Positions 20,288 to 30,182 of a stretch of 64,000 nucleotides of DNA are shown piece by piece. This stretch comes from Clusia tigrina (taxonomy: Eukaryota; Arthropoda; Insecta; Diptera; Clusiidae), in the NCBI GenBank assembly GCA_920105625.2, contig OV050030.1, positions 178,265,315 through 178,329,314 of the forward strand, written 5' to 3'. Position 1 is the stretch's first letter, and each line of letters begins with the position of its first letter. The notes beneath the pieces were generated by a model, which saw nothing but the letters and a program-made list of their open reading frames with translations, made no database searches and was not told the DNA's origin. The position numbers were made by a program, and so were the translations under genes.

Positions 20288-22002
20288 AAAACTCTCTCAT
20301 ATCTGAAGATGTTGTTCTTAGATTTCCAGACTTTAAAAAAGAATTCCACTTGACCACGGACGCTTCTAACTTCGCGATAGGAGCAGTACTAGAACAAGAC
20401 GGGAAGCCTATAACGTTTATCTCCCGAACTCTGTCTAAGTCAGAGGAAAAATTTGCAACCAATGAAAGAGAAATGTTGGCCATTATATGGGCAATAAAAA
20501 CTCTCAGAAATTATCTTTACGGTCCAGCAATTGTTAAGATATTCACGGATCATCAACCTCTGACTTACGCGTTGAGCAATAAAAATACCAATAACAAACT
20601 AAAACGTTGGAAAGCCATATTAGAAGAATATAATTACGAGTTAAGATACAAACCCGGTAGAACCAACGTTGTGGCCGACACACTATCGAGACCACCGATA
20701 AATAGCGACGTCAACCCTTTGACTGTAACTCAACATAGTGACGAAAGCTCAGGACAAGACCTCATTCAAATTGCAGAGGAACCCATAAACGTGTTCAAAA
20801 ATCAAATCATCCTTATGGAAGGGCATGAAACATCATATGACTTCAAGATAACATTCCCTACTTACCACCGACATACAATAACAGAACCAGAATTTTCTGA
20901 CAACAGAATAATTCATATTCTGAAAAGCTACCTGAATCCATCAGTCATAAATGGCTTACAGACAAGTGAAAGAATCTTAGGACAAATTCAAGAAATTTAT
21001 CCTATCCATTTCAGACAATATAGAATTAGATTTACTAGGAAAATGGTAACAGACTTAGTGGATGAAAATCAACAAGAAGCTGAGATTATCAGAGAACACG
21101 AACGTGCACACAGGAATAGTAAAGAAAATAAATTACAGATTCTAACTAAATTTTATTTCCCCCAAATGCGTCGTAAGGTTGAAAAAATAGCAAAGGAATG
21201 CAAAATATGTAAAGAACATAAATATGACAGACACCCCAGTAAGCCTATGATACAAGCAACCCCTATACCTACATACCCTGGACAGATAGTACACATAGAC
21301 ATTTACTTCTCGAATAAACGTGTTATTCTTACAGCCATTGATAAATTTTCAAAATACGCCTTAGCAAGAATTCTTAAATCAAGATCAGCTGAAGACATCA
21401 AACAACCACTAAGAGAATTAATACTGTCGTTCGGTGTTCCAAATACCATAGTGGTAGATAACGAAAAATCTCTGAACTCTAATGCCGTTCTTTTTATGGT
21501 AGAAAATTTTTTTAACACAACCGTCTTTAAAACACCTCCATATACAAGTACAGCGAATGGTCAAATAGAGCGTTTCCAATCAACATTATCTGAAGTGATA
21601 CGCTGCTTAAAATCTCAAAACCCTCATTACACATTCCCAGAACTTCTTGACAAAGCTATTCTTGAATACAACAGCTCCATACATTCAACGACAAACAAAA
21701 AACCAAAGGACGTTTTTTTTGCAAGAGAGCTTTCTAATAATCCTGAACAACTCGAAAGAGAAAGCGAAATAACCTCACACATGATCAAAGAGAAACAAGA
21801 TATAGATTTAGAATATCACAACAGGAAAAAGACCCCTATCAGAGAATTTACAGTTGGAGAAGTCATATATGTAAAAGTTAACAAAAGATTAGGAAACAAA
21901 CTATCTCCCAAGTACAGGAAAGAGATAGTTAGAGAAAATAAAAATTCAACAGTTATTACCGAAACAGGAAAAACAGTACACAAAAGTCTTATTAAAAATT
22001 AA
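20254..22002 (+). pseudogene. pol: ERV1 Pol, RNase H and integrase part
   Basis: Continuation of Pol in the shifted frame. RNase H shows FHLTTDASNFAIGAVL (catalytic Asp), NEREMLAIIWA (Glu) and FTDHQPLTYAL (Asp), and VVADTLSRPP at its end. Integrase has an HHCC zinc site (EHERAHRN, CKICKEHKYDRHP) and the DDE triad in VHIDIYFS, VVDNEKSL and NGQIERFQ. The frame is open to a normal stop. It would be functional if read in continuity with the upstream part, but it is separated by the single-base lesion. Confidence 0.88.
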
Positions 22003-22017
22003 CACCCTCTTTTTAGG
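22003..22017 (+). promoter_or_regulatory. predicted env splice acceptor
   Basis: CACCCTCTTTTTAG ends at 22016, directly before the env frame. Errantiviruses are known to express env from a spliced mRNA. The env frame has no ATG at its start, which supports splicing. The donor was not identified with confidence. Confidence 0.5.
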
Positions 22018-23535
22018 TTGTTGGCACATCTCTGCATTACATATGCAGATATCCAAATATTGGACTATTCTAATTCCCAACTAATAAAAATAAATACTGG
22101 AACCGCAAATATCCAGAACGGATACTTTAAAATTGTACACATCATCGATATTGAAGTTTATGAAACGTTCATCAAAAAGCTAGAAACAACAATTTTAACA
22201 GACGTAAAACCCCACCATCCTTTATACCCGATCCTTCCCTTTGAGATCCAGAGAATAAGGAATTATTTGGAAAGATTAAAAGTAAATGAAAAATCGAAAA
22301 GATCACTAGACTTTCTAGGAAGCGCGTGGAAATGGATAGCCGGAACCCCGGACCGACATGACCACGAAATATTAGTTAATAAAATGAACAACGTTTTACT
22401 TAACAATAACAACCAAGTAATTATAAATAGATTAACTTTAGAAAAAATAAACGAAATATCTAATCTTACAAATAATATCATTAAGACATTTAAGGAACAA
22501 GAAAATATAGAGAATGATATTGTAACGAAAATAAAATATAAACTAGAATTGATCAAAGAAGAAATTGTAAACATAGCCTACGCTATACATTGGACAAAAG
22601 CCAATATTGTAAACTCTTATGTTCTTAGTAATAATGAAATAAATATAACTGAAACCTTAATTAATAACGAGCACATTCCATATGTTAACATTAACGAAGC
22701 TTTAGAATTTGCAAATGTTAAAATAGCATCAAATAACAAAAACTTAATCTATATTGTATCATTGCCTACAAGCGAAAGTAATTCTTGTAGTGTATTTTTA
22801 CTGAAAGCGATAAAAAAGGAAAAAGTTATTAACAAAATTCCATATGATAATATATTACAATGTAAAGAAAAGATATATGGCATAAATAAAAAATGCAAAA
22901 ATTTTAATGATTTAGAAATATGTAATAAAGAAGATATAGTAGATATTAGTACTTCTGCCTGCATACCAAACTTGTTGAAAAGCTTGAAACCAAACTGCAC
23001 AATCATCAACAACGAACATATCCCACCTATAGAGGAAATAGCTCCTGGTATACTGCTCCTCAACGCATTTAATGGCCCTGCAGTTATCAATAACGAAACA
23101 ATGACCCTCCAAGGAACTTACATCATTCGGCACAAAAATGCCTCAATCCAAATAGATGGAAGAAAAATTGTCAACATTGAGACAATTCGTTATCATCCTA
23201 TGCCAGCAATTCTCCAACCAGCATCAGTGTTAGAAGCAAACGAAGAGCATCTCTCACTTGAGAGACTCAAGCAACTTCATCTTAATAGCACAACAAAAAT
23301 AGAGCTGTTAAAAAAAAATAATATAATTCATAGCGCAATGAGCTCGACATTGGCAATTTGCCTTACAATAGCAATATTTGTATTTTTTATAAAAAATGTC
23401 AGTAAGCTCACAAGCAAAATTTACAATAAAAAACCACCGACCCAAATTCAAGCTGAAATTACCAAATCAACAGTAATTGGAATCGAAGATATTTCAAACC
23501 ACCTACGGTCATCGAACGAGGACGTTCGAATTTAA
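22018..23535 (+). CDS. env: ERV1 envelope-like protein, about 505 codons, unbroken
   Basis: The frame contains a furin-type site KSKR about 97 residues in, followed directly by SLDFLGSAWKWIAG, the cleavage/fusion-peptide arrangement shared by errantivirus Env and baculovirus F proteins. A coiled-coil-prone Asn/Ile/Glu-rich ectodomain follows, with several N-glycosylation motifs and paired cysteines in the middle. A single transmembrane helix (STLAICLTIAIFVFFI) lies near residue 445, with a short basic cytoplasmic tail. The family role is membrane fusion and cell entry in insects. The first codon in frame is not ATG, so the true N-terminus probably comes from an upstream exon. Confidence 0.85.
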   Translation: MLAHLCITYADIQILDYSNSQLIKINTGTANIQNGYFKIVHIIDIEVYETFIKKLETTILTDVKPHHPLYPILPFEIQRIRNYLERLKVNEKSKRSLDFLGSAWKWIAGTPDRHDHEILVNKMNNVLLNNNNQVIINRLTLEKINEISNLTNNIIKTFKEQENIENDIVTKIKYKLELIKEEIVNIAYAIHWTKANIVNSYVLSNNEINITETLINNEHIPYVNINEALEFANVKIASNNKNLIYIVSLPTSESNSCSVFLLKAIKKEKVINKIPYDNILQCKEKIYGINKKCKNFNDLEICNKEDIVDISTSACIPNLLKSLKPNCTIINNEHIPPIEEIAPGILLLNAFNGPAVINNETMTLQGTYIIRHKNASIQIDGRKIVNIETIRYHPMPAILQPASVLEANEEHLSLERLKQLHLNSTTKIELLKKNNIIHSAMSSTLAICLTIAIFVFFIKNVSKLTSKIYNKKPPTQIQAEITKSTVIGIEDISNHLRSSNEDVRI

Positions 23536-23544
23536 GGGCGGAGG
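23534..23544 (+). other. ERV1 polypurine tract
   Basis: AAGGGCGGAGG directly precedes the 3' LTR. Confidence 0.75.
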
Positions 23545-23815
23545 AGTTAACGTAAATAACATTCCCCAAAACTACACGCGCATCCGCTCTACAATAATAG
23601 CTGACGTTTTTCCAGACATCGTTCTAAAGAACTGCAGTCGACAACAATAGCAGCAGAATTGCAACAAAAACAACACAGCACGGCAGAGGAGCTTTAGGTG
23701 TAGTAATAAATTATAAAAATTGTTAAGAGCAGTTCTAAGTTTGAGTTTGATAAATAAAGAGCGCAAGCTCTAAAAAAATATATTTTTTAGTCTTTCCAAT
23801 GTAAAATAAATTAAC
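23545..23815 (+). repeat. ERV1 3' LTR, 271 bp
   Basis: Matches 16171-16441 except at three positions (near TAATAGCTGACG, CTAAAGAACTG and AATAAATTATAAA). TATA follows at 23816-23819. Confidence 0.92.
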
Positions 23816-23841
23816 TATAAATTAACTTATACTCTACTCAC

Positions 23842-23862
23842 CCAAATTTTTTTCGATGACAT
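23842..23862 (-). promoter_or_regulatory. XA 7-codon leader exon with splice donor
   Basis: On the minus strand ATG at 23862 opens seven codons that run straight into GTGAGT (donor at 23841). The same arrangement, ATG plus exactly 18 nt and then GTGAGT, occurs in XB and XC. A tandem duplication of TCCTTCGAATTCGTTGCA lies just upstream (about 23,877-23,922). Confidence 0.6.
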
Positions 23863-23974
23863 CTTTATCCTTAGTGTCCTTCGAATTCGTTGCATGTTGA
23901 GGTCCTTCGAATTCGTTGCAGGATGCCTCACTGCTTCAGGTTTCCTTTCCCTGGGATTCCTCCAATAGGTTCTT

Positions 23975-23990
23975 TAGACCGGCTGCGCCA
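23975..23990 (-). other. XA primer binding site (TGGCGCAGCCGG type)
   Basis: The minus strand reads TGGCGCAGCCGGTCTA three bases inside the LTR end. This motif type occurs in 17.6/297-like elements primed by tRNA-Ser; XC has the same continuation. Confidence 0.7.
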
Positions 23991-23993
23991 AAA

Positions 23994-24229
23994 TGTTGGC
24001 GCCCAGCGAACCGTGACGTCCTGTCTCGGTTCGCTGGGCGCGTCGCTGAAAACACTAAACCACTTTGTTAAATAAGCACTGCACTATTTTAGGTTTAAAA
24101 TAACAAGAAGCTTTATTCTTAAAATACTAGTTCTTATATACTATTTACAAATAAACATTACAGTATATTTAATAAGGGCCGTTGCTGTGAGTCAGCTACG
24201 CGTAGGTAGCTTGATTCTAACTGACAACA
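23994..24229 (-). repeat. XA 5' LTR, 236 bp, internally deleted
   Basis: Minus strand begins TGTTGTCAGTTAGAATCAAG and ends GGGCGCCAACA. Compared with the 478-bp XB LTR the middle is missing, while the TATA-like TATATAAGAACTAG and AATAAAGCTTCTTG parts remain. The LTR abuts LOA-type coding sequence at 24230. Confidence 0.85.
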
Positions 24230-25299
24230 CCGGCTGTGACGCAAACGGGCACCATGACCTCTGGGGCAGCACTTCTACCAATGTTAGGGGTGAGACCATT
24301 TTTTATTACATTCTCTCCTGTAGCCTAACTTTATGTGACAAGGGAAATCAGCCAACGTTTCCTAATAGGGTTAGGGAGGAAGTGATTGATATCACTCTGG
24401 CCACTGGGTCTAATACCATAAGGGTCGACAATTGGAGAGTATCTGATGCCAGTTCCTTTTCGGATCATAGTCGGATACGCTTCTCAGTCTACTCCGAGGT
24501 AGTGACCCCGCGGCTTTTTAGGAACCCAAAAAAGACTGACTGGTCCAAATTCTCAAGACTAGCGACCCAAACACTTACTTTGATGAAAGTCAAGGTCGGC
24601 GAATTGAATGCTAACATTGATAAGGCGGTAGGTCGTCTTACGGGAATACTAAAAAAATCTTTAGAATTATCTTGTCCTTTGACTAGGCCGCGTGCTAAAC
24701 CAAAACCGGTTTGGTGGAACGCAGAGTTAGGACTGTTTAGAAAAAGTCAAGAGGACTCTTCACCAAGGCCAAAAACAGTCGGCTGGAAGAGGATTGGGAA
24801 AATTATAGTCAGATTTAATGAGTATAAAAGCAAAATTAATGCTGCAAAAAGGGAGTCCTGGCAGCAGTTCTGCGGAACTCTGGAGTCGGTAAATGAGGCA
24901 TCGAGACTCAGGAAAATACTGTCCACAACGATGGTTTTCGGCAGTGTGAAGAGCTCATGGACTGGCTCGGGTCAGGACTCCCTGGAGGTCTTGATGGAAA
25001 CGCACTTTGCAGGTTGCACGGACTCGCATACCGTCCAAACGCAGTCGGTAAATCTTCCACGTGTTTCAAGGACCGACGTGCCGGATATCGTGAGGGAGGA
25101 CAAGACAGTGGGTCCTGATGGGGTTATACCATCTATGCTGCAAAATTCTGTTGAGGGCGTGATTCCCAATATAGTTCACATCTTCACAAGGTGTCTCGAG
25201 CCTGGGTACGTGCCAAATGTTGGAGAGAAGTCGGGGGTGTTTTCTTTCCAAAAGCGGGAAATACAAATCACTCTAGTGATAGGGATTACAGACCAATAA
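24230..25299 (+). pseudogene. LOA-like ORF2: endonuclease C-terminus and RT N-part
   Basis: The frame begins in CDANGHHDLWGS, the APE motif DxNxHH, followed by ITLATGSNTIRVDNWRV and the catalytic SFSDHSRI. A linker then leads to RT motif 0/1 with DKTVGPDGVIPSML (GPDGI-like). The frame leaves the family pattern after VPNVGEKSG because of a frameshift. The endonuclease would nick target DNA for target-primed reverse transcription. Confidence 0.83.
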
Positions 25300-26191
25300 G
25301 TCTCTCATCGTTTATTCTTAAAACACTTCAGAGACTTATTGATCTGTATATTAGAAGGGTTACCAATATTCGCACAATGGATACGACGCAAAAGGCATAC
25401 CGTAAGGATAGATCAGTGGATAGCGCACTTCATGAAGTGGTTGGTATCATTGAAAGGTCTATGAACTATAAGGAATACACGTTGGTAGGTTTTCTGGACA
25501 TTGTGGGGGCCTTCAGCATTGTAAATACAGAGGCGATCTGTAAGGCGCTGAGAGATCACGGAGTGAAGTAATTCATAGTGACATGGATTAACACAATTCT
25601 AGTAAGCAGGGTCATTAACGCCACTATTGTGACGGCCTCGGTGAGTAGGAGGACTACAAGGGGTACACCGCAGGGGGAGTACTATCACCTCTGTTATGGC
25701 TTCTAGTAGTAAATGAGATCTTAGAAGCCTTCAAAGCAAAGAGAACAAAAATTGTAGCCTACGCTGATGACGTTGCCATACTAATCCCGGGCAAGTTCTT
25801 GTCAACGATTAGCGAAATAATGGAATCAGCACTGGGCGAGATTTCCGGAAGGGCTGAGCGCAACGGCTTAGGAGTTAACCCTACTAAGACGAAGTTAGTT
25901 TTGTTCACCAGGAAAACAAGAATCCTTGAGTTCTCTTTGCCAAAGTTAGGTAGGCTAACGTCGAATCTCTCTTCAGAAGCAAGTTACATGGGTATCATTC
26001 TGGACTCCAAGTTAAATTGGAGAAGGAATATTGAGGAGAGAAGAAAGAAGGGTTTGGCTACATACTACACCTGTAAAAGGATCATTGTGAAAAAATGGGG
26101 ACTGTACATCGTGTATGGGATGTACACCACAATCAAAAGACCAATTTTAACCTCCGGGAGTTGGAAAGGAAATGTAATCAAACCCGTATAG
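25191..26191 (+). pseudogene. LOA-like ORF2: RT palm and thumb, broken
   Basis: RDYRPISLSSFILKTLQRL, then AYRKDRSVDSALHEVV and motif A LVGFLDIVGAFSIV are read at 25191-25571. The next frame has RGTPQG with a one-base lesion just after it, then the polymerase box IVAYADDVAIL near 25,757, and 25799-26191 reads the thumb NGLGVNPTKTKLVLFTRK. At least one stop (25569-25571) and two frameshifts break it. Confidence 0.83.
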
Positions 26192-26523
26192 AAAAAGTAC
26201 AAAGACTAGTCTGGGAATCTCAGGGGCTGTAAGCAGCGCGCCTCAAGGAAGCTTCAACATATTATTTCACCTCTTACCGCTAGGAGTGTTCATTCAGGGC
26301 TGTGCCGCAAAGTGTGCTCTCAAACTGAGGGAGTGTAACACGTGGAAATCTGCCAACTATGGACACTGTACAATTTTGAGCGAAATAAGACGGAAGGGTC
26401 AAAGGTTAGTTACGGCCGATTTAGAAACGGCTACATACTACATGATTTCTACTATGGATTTTATAGCTAGAATTACAACCCTCTATCCAACCAGGGAAGA
26501 CTGGGAGTCAGACTCTGTGACGC
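26192..26523 (+). pseudogene. LOA-like ORF2: segment between RT and RNase H
   Basis: The frame 26286-26523 (CALKLRECNTWKSANYGHCT) is the linker after the thumb. Its last codons DSDSVT run into RNase H in frame when XB and one GACGC are removed. Confidence 0.7.
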
Positions 26524-27001
26524 TGTTGTGAGTTAGAATCAAGCTACCTACGCGTAGTTGACTCACAGCACCGGCTCCTATTAAATTCATTAAGAACGCA
26601 CATATTTTTAGGGTGCAAATATTGTAAATGAATAGTATTTATGCATTAATTATGATGTAAACTTTTAGGGTGACACAGTTCCGCATTCAAGCTGACGAGG
26701 GGCATTTAGAATGCACCGACGACACTTTTACTTTCAGTAGGTCAGTTGGCTTGAACAACTGGCACCAAATAACAATTGCGTAGCTGGAACACCAGAAAAG
26801 TCAAGACGTAGACTGTAAAGTTTATTTGTAAATAGTATATAAGAACAAGTATTTTAAAAATAAAGCTTCTTGTCGTTTTTTATAACCAAACTAGTGCGTA
26901 TCATTTATTGTGTGGAAAGGTGCTAGGTTCTAGGTACACGCACGCTCAGGAGAGGCACCAACAAGGACGTTCCCGACAACAAGCAGATAAGGACCCCTAC
27001 A
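26524..27001 (+). repeat. XB 5' LTR, 478 bp
   Basis: Starts TGTTGTGAGTTAG and ends GGACCCCTACA. Near the start a palindrome CTACGCGTAG is enclosed by TGTGAGT...ACTCACA. TATATAA at 26836-26842 and AATAAA at 26859-26864 are a promoter and polyadenylation pair. Confidence 0.92.
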
Positions 27002-27004
27002 TTT

Positions 27005-27022
27005 TGGCGCAGCCGGTAGGAT
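27005..27022 (+). other. XB primer binding site
   Basis: TGGCGCAGCCGGTAGGAT starts three bases after the LTR. It resembles the tRNA-Ser type site of 17.6/297-like elements. Confidence 0.7.
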
Positions 27023-27108
27023 CCAACTTCGAGTGCCAGGAAAAGAGCATTCCTACGCGGGAATCCACCAACAGGAAACCATTAGGACAACCATCTCAAA
27101 GGAGTCCA

Positions 27109-27129
27109 ATGGAGGGAGCTAGGATATTG
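27109..27129 (+). promoter_or_regulatory. XB 7-codon leader exon with splice donor
   Basis: ATG at 27109 is followed by six codons and then GTGAGT (27130-27135). Acceptor AG at 27377-27378 would join it in phase to GAGTTGCTG, the start of Gag homology. In XC the acceptor precedes the very same GAGTTGCTG. Confidence 0.6.
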
Positions 27130-27378
27130 GTGAGTGTGCTCATATTAGGATACTCTAGTATTTAAGTAAATTTTGTCGACGATTCTTCGGTGGCCGTGTG
27201 GGCGCTTTTGCGCCGGTCATGCAGAAGAAGCAGCATCGGGGCTGAATAGCCACTGCGGTTAGGTGGCACTAGGTTGATTCGCAAAAATTGTTAATGGTCA
27301 GGTTGAATAGGTATGTTTCACTGAGATTAGGCTCATTTTTTTGTTTACTCTTTTTTTTCACTCTCGAAAGAAGTGAAG
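27130..27378 (+). other. predicted leader intron of XB
   Basis: 249 bp from GTGAGT to an AG after the pyrimidine run CTCTTTTTTTTCACTCTC. It contains a GGCGCTTTTGCGCC hairpin-like repeat near 27,207. XC has a longer counterpart (53270-54143). Confidence 0.5.
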
Positions 27379-28482
27379 GAGTTGCTGAAATTCCAGGAAG
27401 TGGTGGGTACAGAGGTCCAGAGGTTGGTTTCAAACTTCAGGAAGGACCGGAAGGATGTCAAAAACGTGAAGTACTATCACAGGCGCATAACAGAGTTGCG
27501 AGGCTTGGTGGAAAAATTTAACAGCAACCACGCAAAATTGCTGCCGAACAAGGAGGTCTGTAGGGACGACGAGTACTTTGCGACGGGTTTTCATGGATAT
27601 GTGCAGAATTTAGTGTCAGCGTGGCTTAAAGTATTCGAGTCGGAATTGGCAACGATTGAGGCACCGAGTGGGTCTCCGTTAAATACAAAGGAGAACGCAT
27701 AGGACGAGTTAAGAACAGTAAGAACGGAGGAGGATTTTTTCACCGAAAGGGTATTCGAGCAGTTCGAAGCAAGTACGAGCAGGGAAGAAGCTCAGGAATT
27801 ATGGAAACAGGCGAACGTCAGAGGAGCTGTGTCACCATTAGAAGTAGCAGATCAAGCCTTAACGGAAATCCAAAAAAGGACAGAAGAAAAGTTGTTCAAT
27901 TTTCATAGGAAAACAGAGGATTTGAAAGCACAAAAGGAATATCTTGAGAATAAGGTAAAGGAAGTTTCTCAGAGATTGACGCAAACAGAGGAAGCAGCAG
28001 CGCTGTTGGAGAAGGAGTGTGCAGAATTAAAAAGAGGACGGGCTACCAATAGGACCTCACCGAAAAAGGAGAGATCAAAATCAGCATCGGCTGGATTTAC
28101 ACAGACAGTATTGACATTGCCTCATGAAGTTCGCTGGCCGGAATATTTAACACCAGAAGGGATAAGCTGCATGGTAAAGCCAAGATTCGTTTTTAGTGAA
28201 GAAAGGCAAGCGGAATTTCTGTTTGGCGCATCTGAAATCGGCGTCGAGCCTTTTTCTCCTGGAAGTCCGATAAATAATAAAAATCAGGGACTTCCGCAAA
28301 CAGAACCAGCAGCAGTAACAGTGCAGCAATGTCTCGAGACTGTGGACAGTATTTCGCCTGTACGAGCGAAAGGTCGAAGATTAATAAGTTTGAGTCCGCC
28401 ACTGGTCAAGTGCAGCTCAGATCCGGGAGACGTGCATCTGGAAGCCACCCAAACAGCAACGCCCAAGTTTTACCAGCCATAA
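27379..28482 (+). pseudogene. XB Gag N-terminal and coiled-coil part
   Basis: The frame reads basic coiled coil (YYHRRITELRGLVEKFN, CRDDEYFATGFHGYVQNL), then one amber codon at 27700-27702 where XC keeps glutamine, then in the same frame a long heptad region (EKLFNFHRKTEDLKAQKEYL) and the family signature LPHEVRWPEYLTPEGIS, VEPFSPGSPI. It ends by a frameshift near 28,450. Probable role is the matrix-like part of the particle. This is inferred from position only. Confidence 0.75.
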
Positions 28483-29285
28483 GTAAAACAAGAATAAGTA
28501 AAATGGGTATCGAGGATATCTCCAAGACCGTGTCCAGGCTAGTACCTGTGTTTAATGGTGCTGAGTCGGGGGATTTAAGATCGGAGGTTCATCGATTTAT
28601 CCATGGGTGTGAACTAGGAAAGAGGAGTACTCGTCCTGACGAATTGCAAGACTTTTTCGATTGTGTGAAACAGAGGTTGTGTGGAGATGCGTACAATCTA
28701 GTTTTGCCAAAAAGCTTTAGTAGCGCGGAAGAATTGTATACGTTAATAAGGAAAACGTACTTGAAAACGAGAACGTTGGAGGAAGTCACTCAGGAAATCA
28801 GGGTGGCTCGGCAGTTGGCAGGCGAAGAGATACGGGTCTTTGCTAGGCGATTGAGCACATTGCAGGAGCGTGCGATTGAAATCGTTCGTGGCAAGTACAA
28901 CGGTGTGGATGACAAGGCGCTGCTATATGAAGTTGACAAGTCGGTAGTGACAGCTTTTGTAGTGGAACTGACGGAGCCTGCATTAAGGGTGCACATGCTG
29001 GGTATTCGGACCGGGACTCTGGAAGAGTTGGTAGAGGAAGCCATCAGGGCGCAGTTTCTGGTGGAAAGAAGTCAACCTAGTGCCAGTGAAGTAAATGCCG
29101 TGTTTAACAGGCAGGACGTACCTGTAGCTGTAGCAAGAGGCGGAGAAGCGTACGTGACAGACTCACGCACACATGAAGGAACTTACGACACCGGTACAGG
29201 TACATATGGAGGTGCAAAGCGGGACGGGAGACGAACAGAAGGGGAGTTGCGTCAGGCAATACCGGTCTGTTCATGCTGCAATTAG
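28483..29285 (+). pseudogene. XB Gag capsid-like part
   Basis: From MGIEDISKTVSRLVPVF the frame has a helical capsid-type region (DLRSEVHRFIHGCEL, LIRKTYLKTRTLEEVTQEI, FARRLSTLQERA, FVVELTEPALRVHML), then a Gly/Thr-rich tail and a stop at 29285. The family pattern continues in another frame into the zinc-knuckle region. Confidence 0.75.
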
Positions 29286-29699
29286 TGGGGGCATACAAGG
29301 GATGAGTGCATTACACGCAAAAACACGCCCTACTGTATGGAGTGCCAAACATATGGCCATGAGGCAAGCGGACAGTGCCAGGTAGTCACTAAATGGGATC
29401 AAAGTAGAAGGCAGCCAGGTACAAGGTGCCCGGATCCACCCTTGAGGGACGGCAGGAGTAGCAGTCCCCGAGTTAACCCAGCGGAAGGAAATAACCAAGG
29501 AAGAAATCCTTTTAACACTGGGAGTGGTCAGCAGCGACCAAATTGGAATGCTAGAAGTGAACCAAGGATAGGCAACACCCAACAGGGGTTGAAAAGCTTC
29601 TCATGTAGACGAATGGGACATCGGGCAGCGGAATGTACGGATAGACAAGTCCAACAAAGAAACCAGGGAAACTTCCAGCGGCCCAGTCGAGGCCAGTAG
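29286..29699 (+). pseudogene. XB Gag zinc-knuckle region
   Basis: The frame 29337-29699 starts with CQTYGHEASGQC, the second half of a CX2CX4HX5C-like knuckle (the preceding bases read CMEC in frame), then a Pro/Arg/Asn-rich spacer and a second partial knuckle FSCRRMGHRAAEC. It would bind RNA. Confidence 0.68.
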
Positions 29700-29746
29700 A
29701 CTGGAAAGCCAAAAGAAAGGAAGTAACAGTTAGGCTGGAGGTACGC

Positions 29747-30064
29747 GTGACTGGTAATGTAGGAATTACAGACCAGAAAAAGGAGGAGCAAGGGGCTCTC
29801 CAATACCACGTATCGAGTAATGTAAGAACAATTGTTCAAGATACGGAGGAGCAAGAGTCTCTCCGGGAAAAAATTTTTGATTGCGTGTTGATTTGGGTAA
29901 CTGTGATGATTCTAGTACTTAGATTAAGTTTTAATAAGGTTAGAGAGTATAGGCCAATCGCCGCGTACGTGGTACGAGGATGTATAGTTAAGATATTCAC
30001 GGTAAATTTGAGGGAGTATAGGATTGTAAAAGATAGCTGTGGTGCATGGAGAAAAAAAAATTGA
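29747..30064 (+). pseudogene. XB Gag-Pol linker with a hydrophobic segment
   Basis: Conserved with XA 12394-12843. A charged part (QDTEEQESLREK) is followed by FDCVLIWVTVMILVLRLSF, long and apolar enough for a membrane span, then a basic stretch. The frame ends in a run of nine A at 30052-30060; one A fewer would keep it open towards protease. No such helix is usual between nucleocapsid and protease of gypsy elements. Function unknown. Confidence 0.55.
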
Positions 30065-30182
30065 AGAGTTAGGAGGTAGATACACGTCCATTTTGGAATC
30101 AAAAGGGCGTTGTTTCGTTGTGAGCAGGAGAGGTGATGCTTTTATCGATACACCCTGCAAGGAGGCAACTAGTTGAAAGCTA

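Larger units (their letters stand above)
16171..23815 (+). mobile_element. ERV1: errantivirus-type endogenous retroelement with gag, pol and env
   Basis: Two 271-bp LTRs flank gag (17334-18878), pol (18872-22002, one frameshift) and env (22018-23535). The target duplication TATA is at 16167-16170 and 23816-23819. A tRNA-Lys type primer site and a purine tract are in place. The LTRs differ at three positions, so insertion is recent. It sits in the leader of XA, opposite in orientation. Env, LTR ends AGTT...AAC and the TATA target are typical of the 17.6/297/gypsy errantivirus branch. Confidence 0.93.
9368..24229 (-). mobile_element. copy XA of gypsy-type LTR family X, minus strand, interrupted by ERV1
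   Basis: On the minus strand the order is 5' LTR (23994-24229), primer site, leader with a 7-codon exon, ERV1 insertion, rest of leader, Gag with coiled coil, zinc-knuckle region, linker, RT, RNase H, integrase and 3' non-coding sequence to about 9368. No 3' LTR is visible, so the 3' end was lost. Homology to copies XB and XC is plain at protein level from end to end. The protease is deleted (junction near 12,450), and the integrase deletion shared with the other copies is present at 10769-10871. Confidence 0.88.
24230..26523 (+). mobile_element. LOA-like non-LTR retrotransposon, left part (5' end lost, split by XB)
   Basis: A LINE second ORF in plus orientation: end of an APE endonuclease, then RT, then the connection to RNase H. 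It resumes at 40166 behind XB and is bounded by a GACGC duplication. RT sequence style (NPTKTKLVLFTRK, YMGIILDSKLNWRRN) and the presence of RNase H plus a C-terminal CCHC motif point to the LOA/R1-related part of LINE diversity. XA inserted at its left edge, so the 5' half is not visible. Confidence 0.85.

Noticed and set aside
24187..24229. LINE frame appearing to begin at 24187
   Set aside because: The first 14 codons are antisense LTR of XA; LINE homology begins at 24230.
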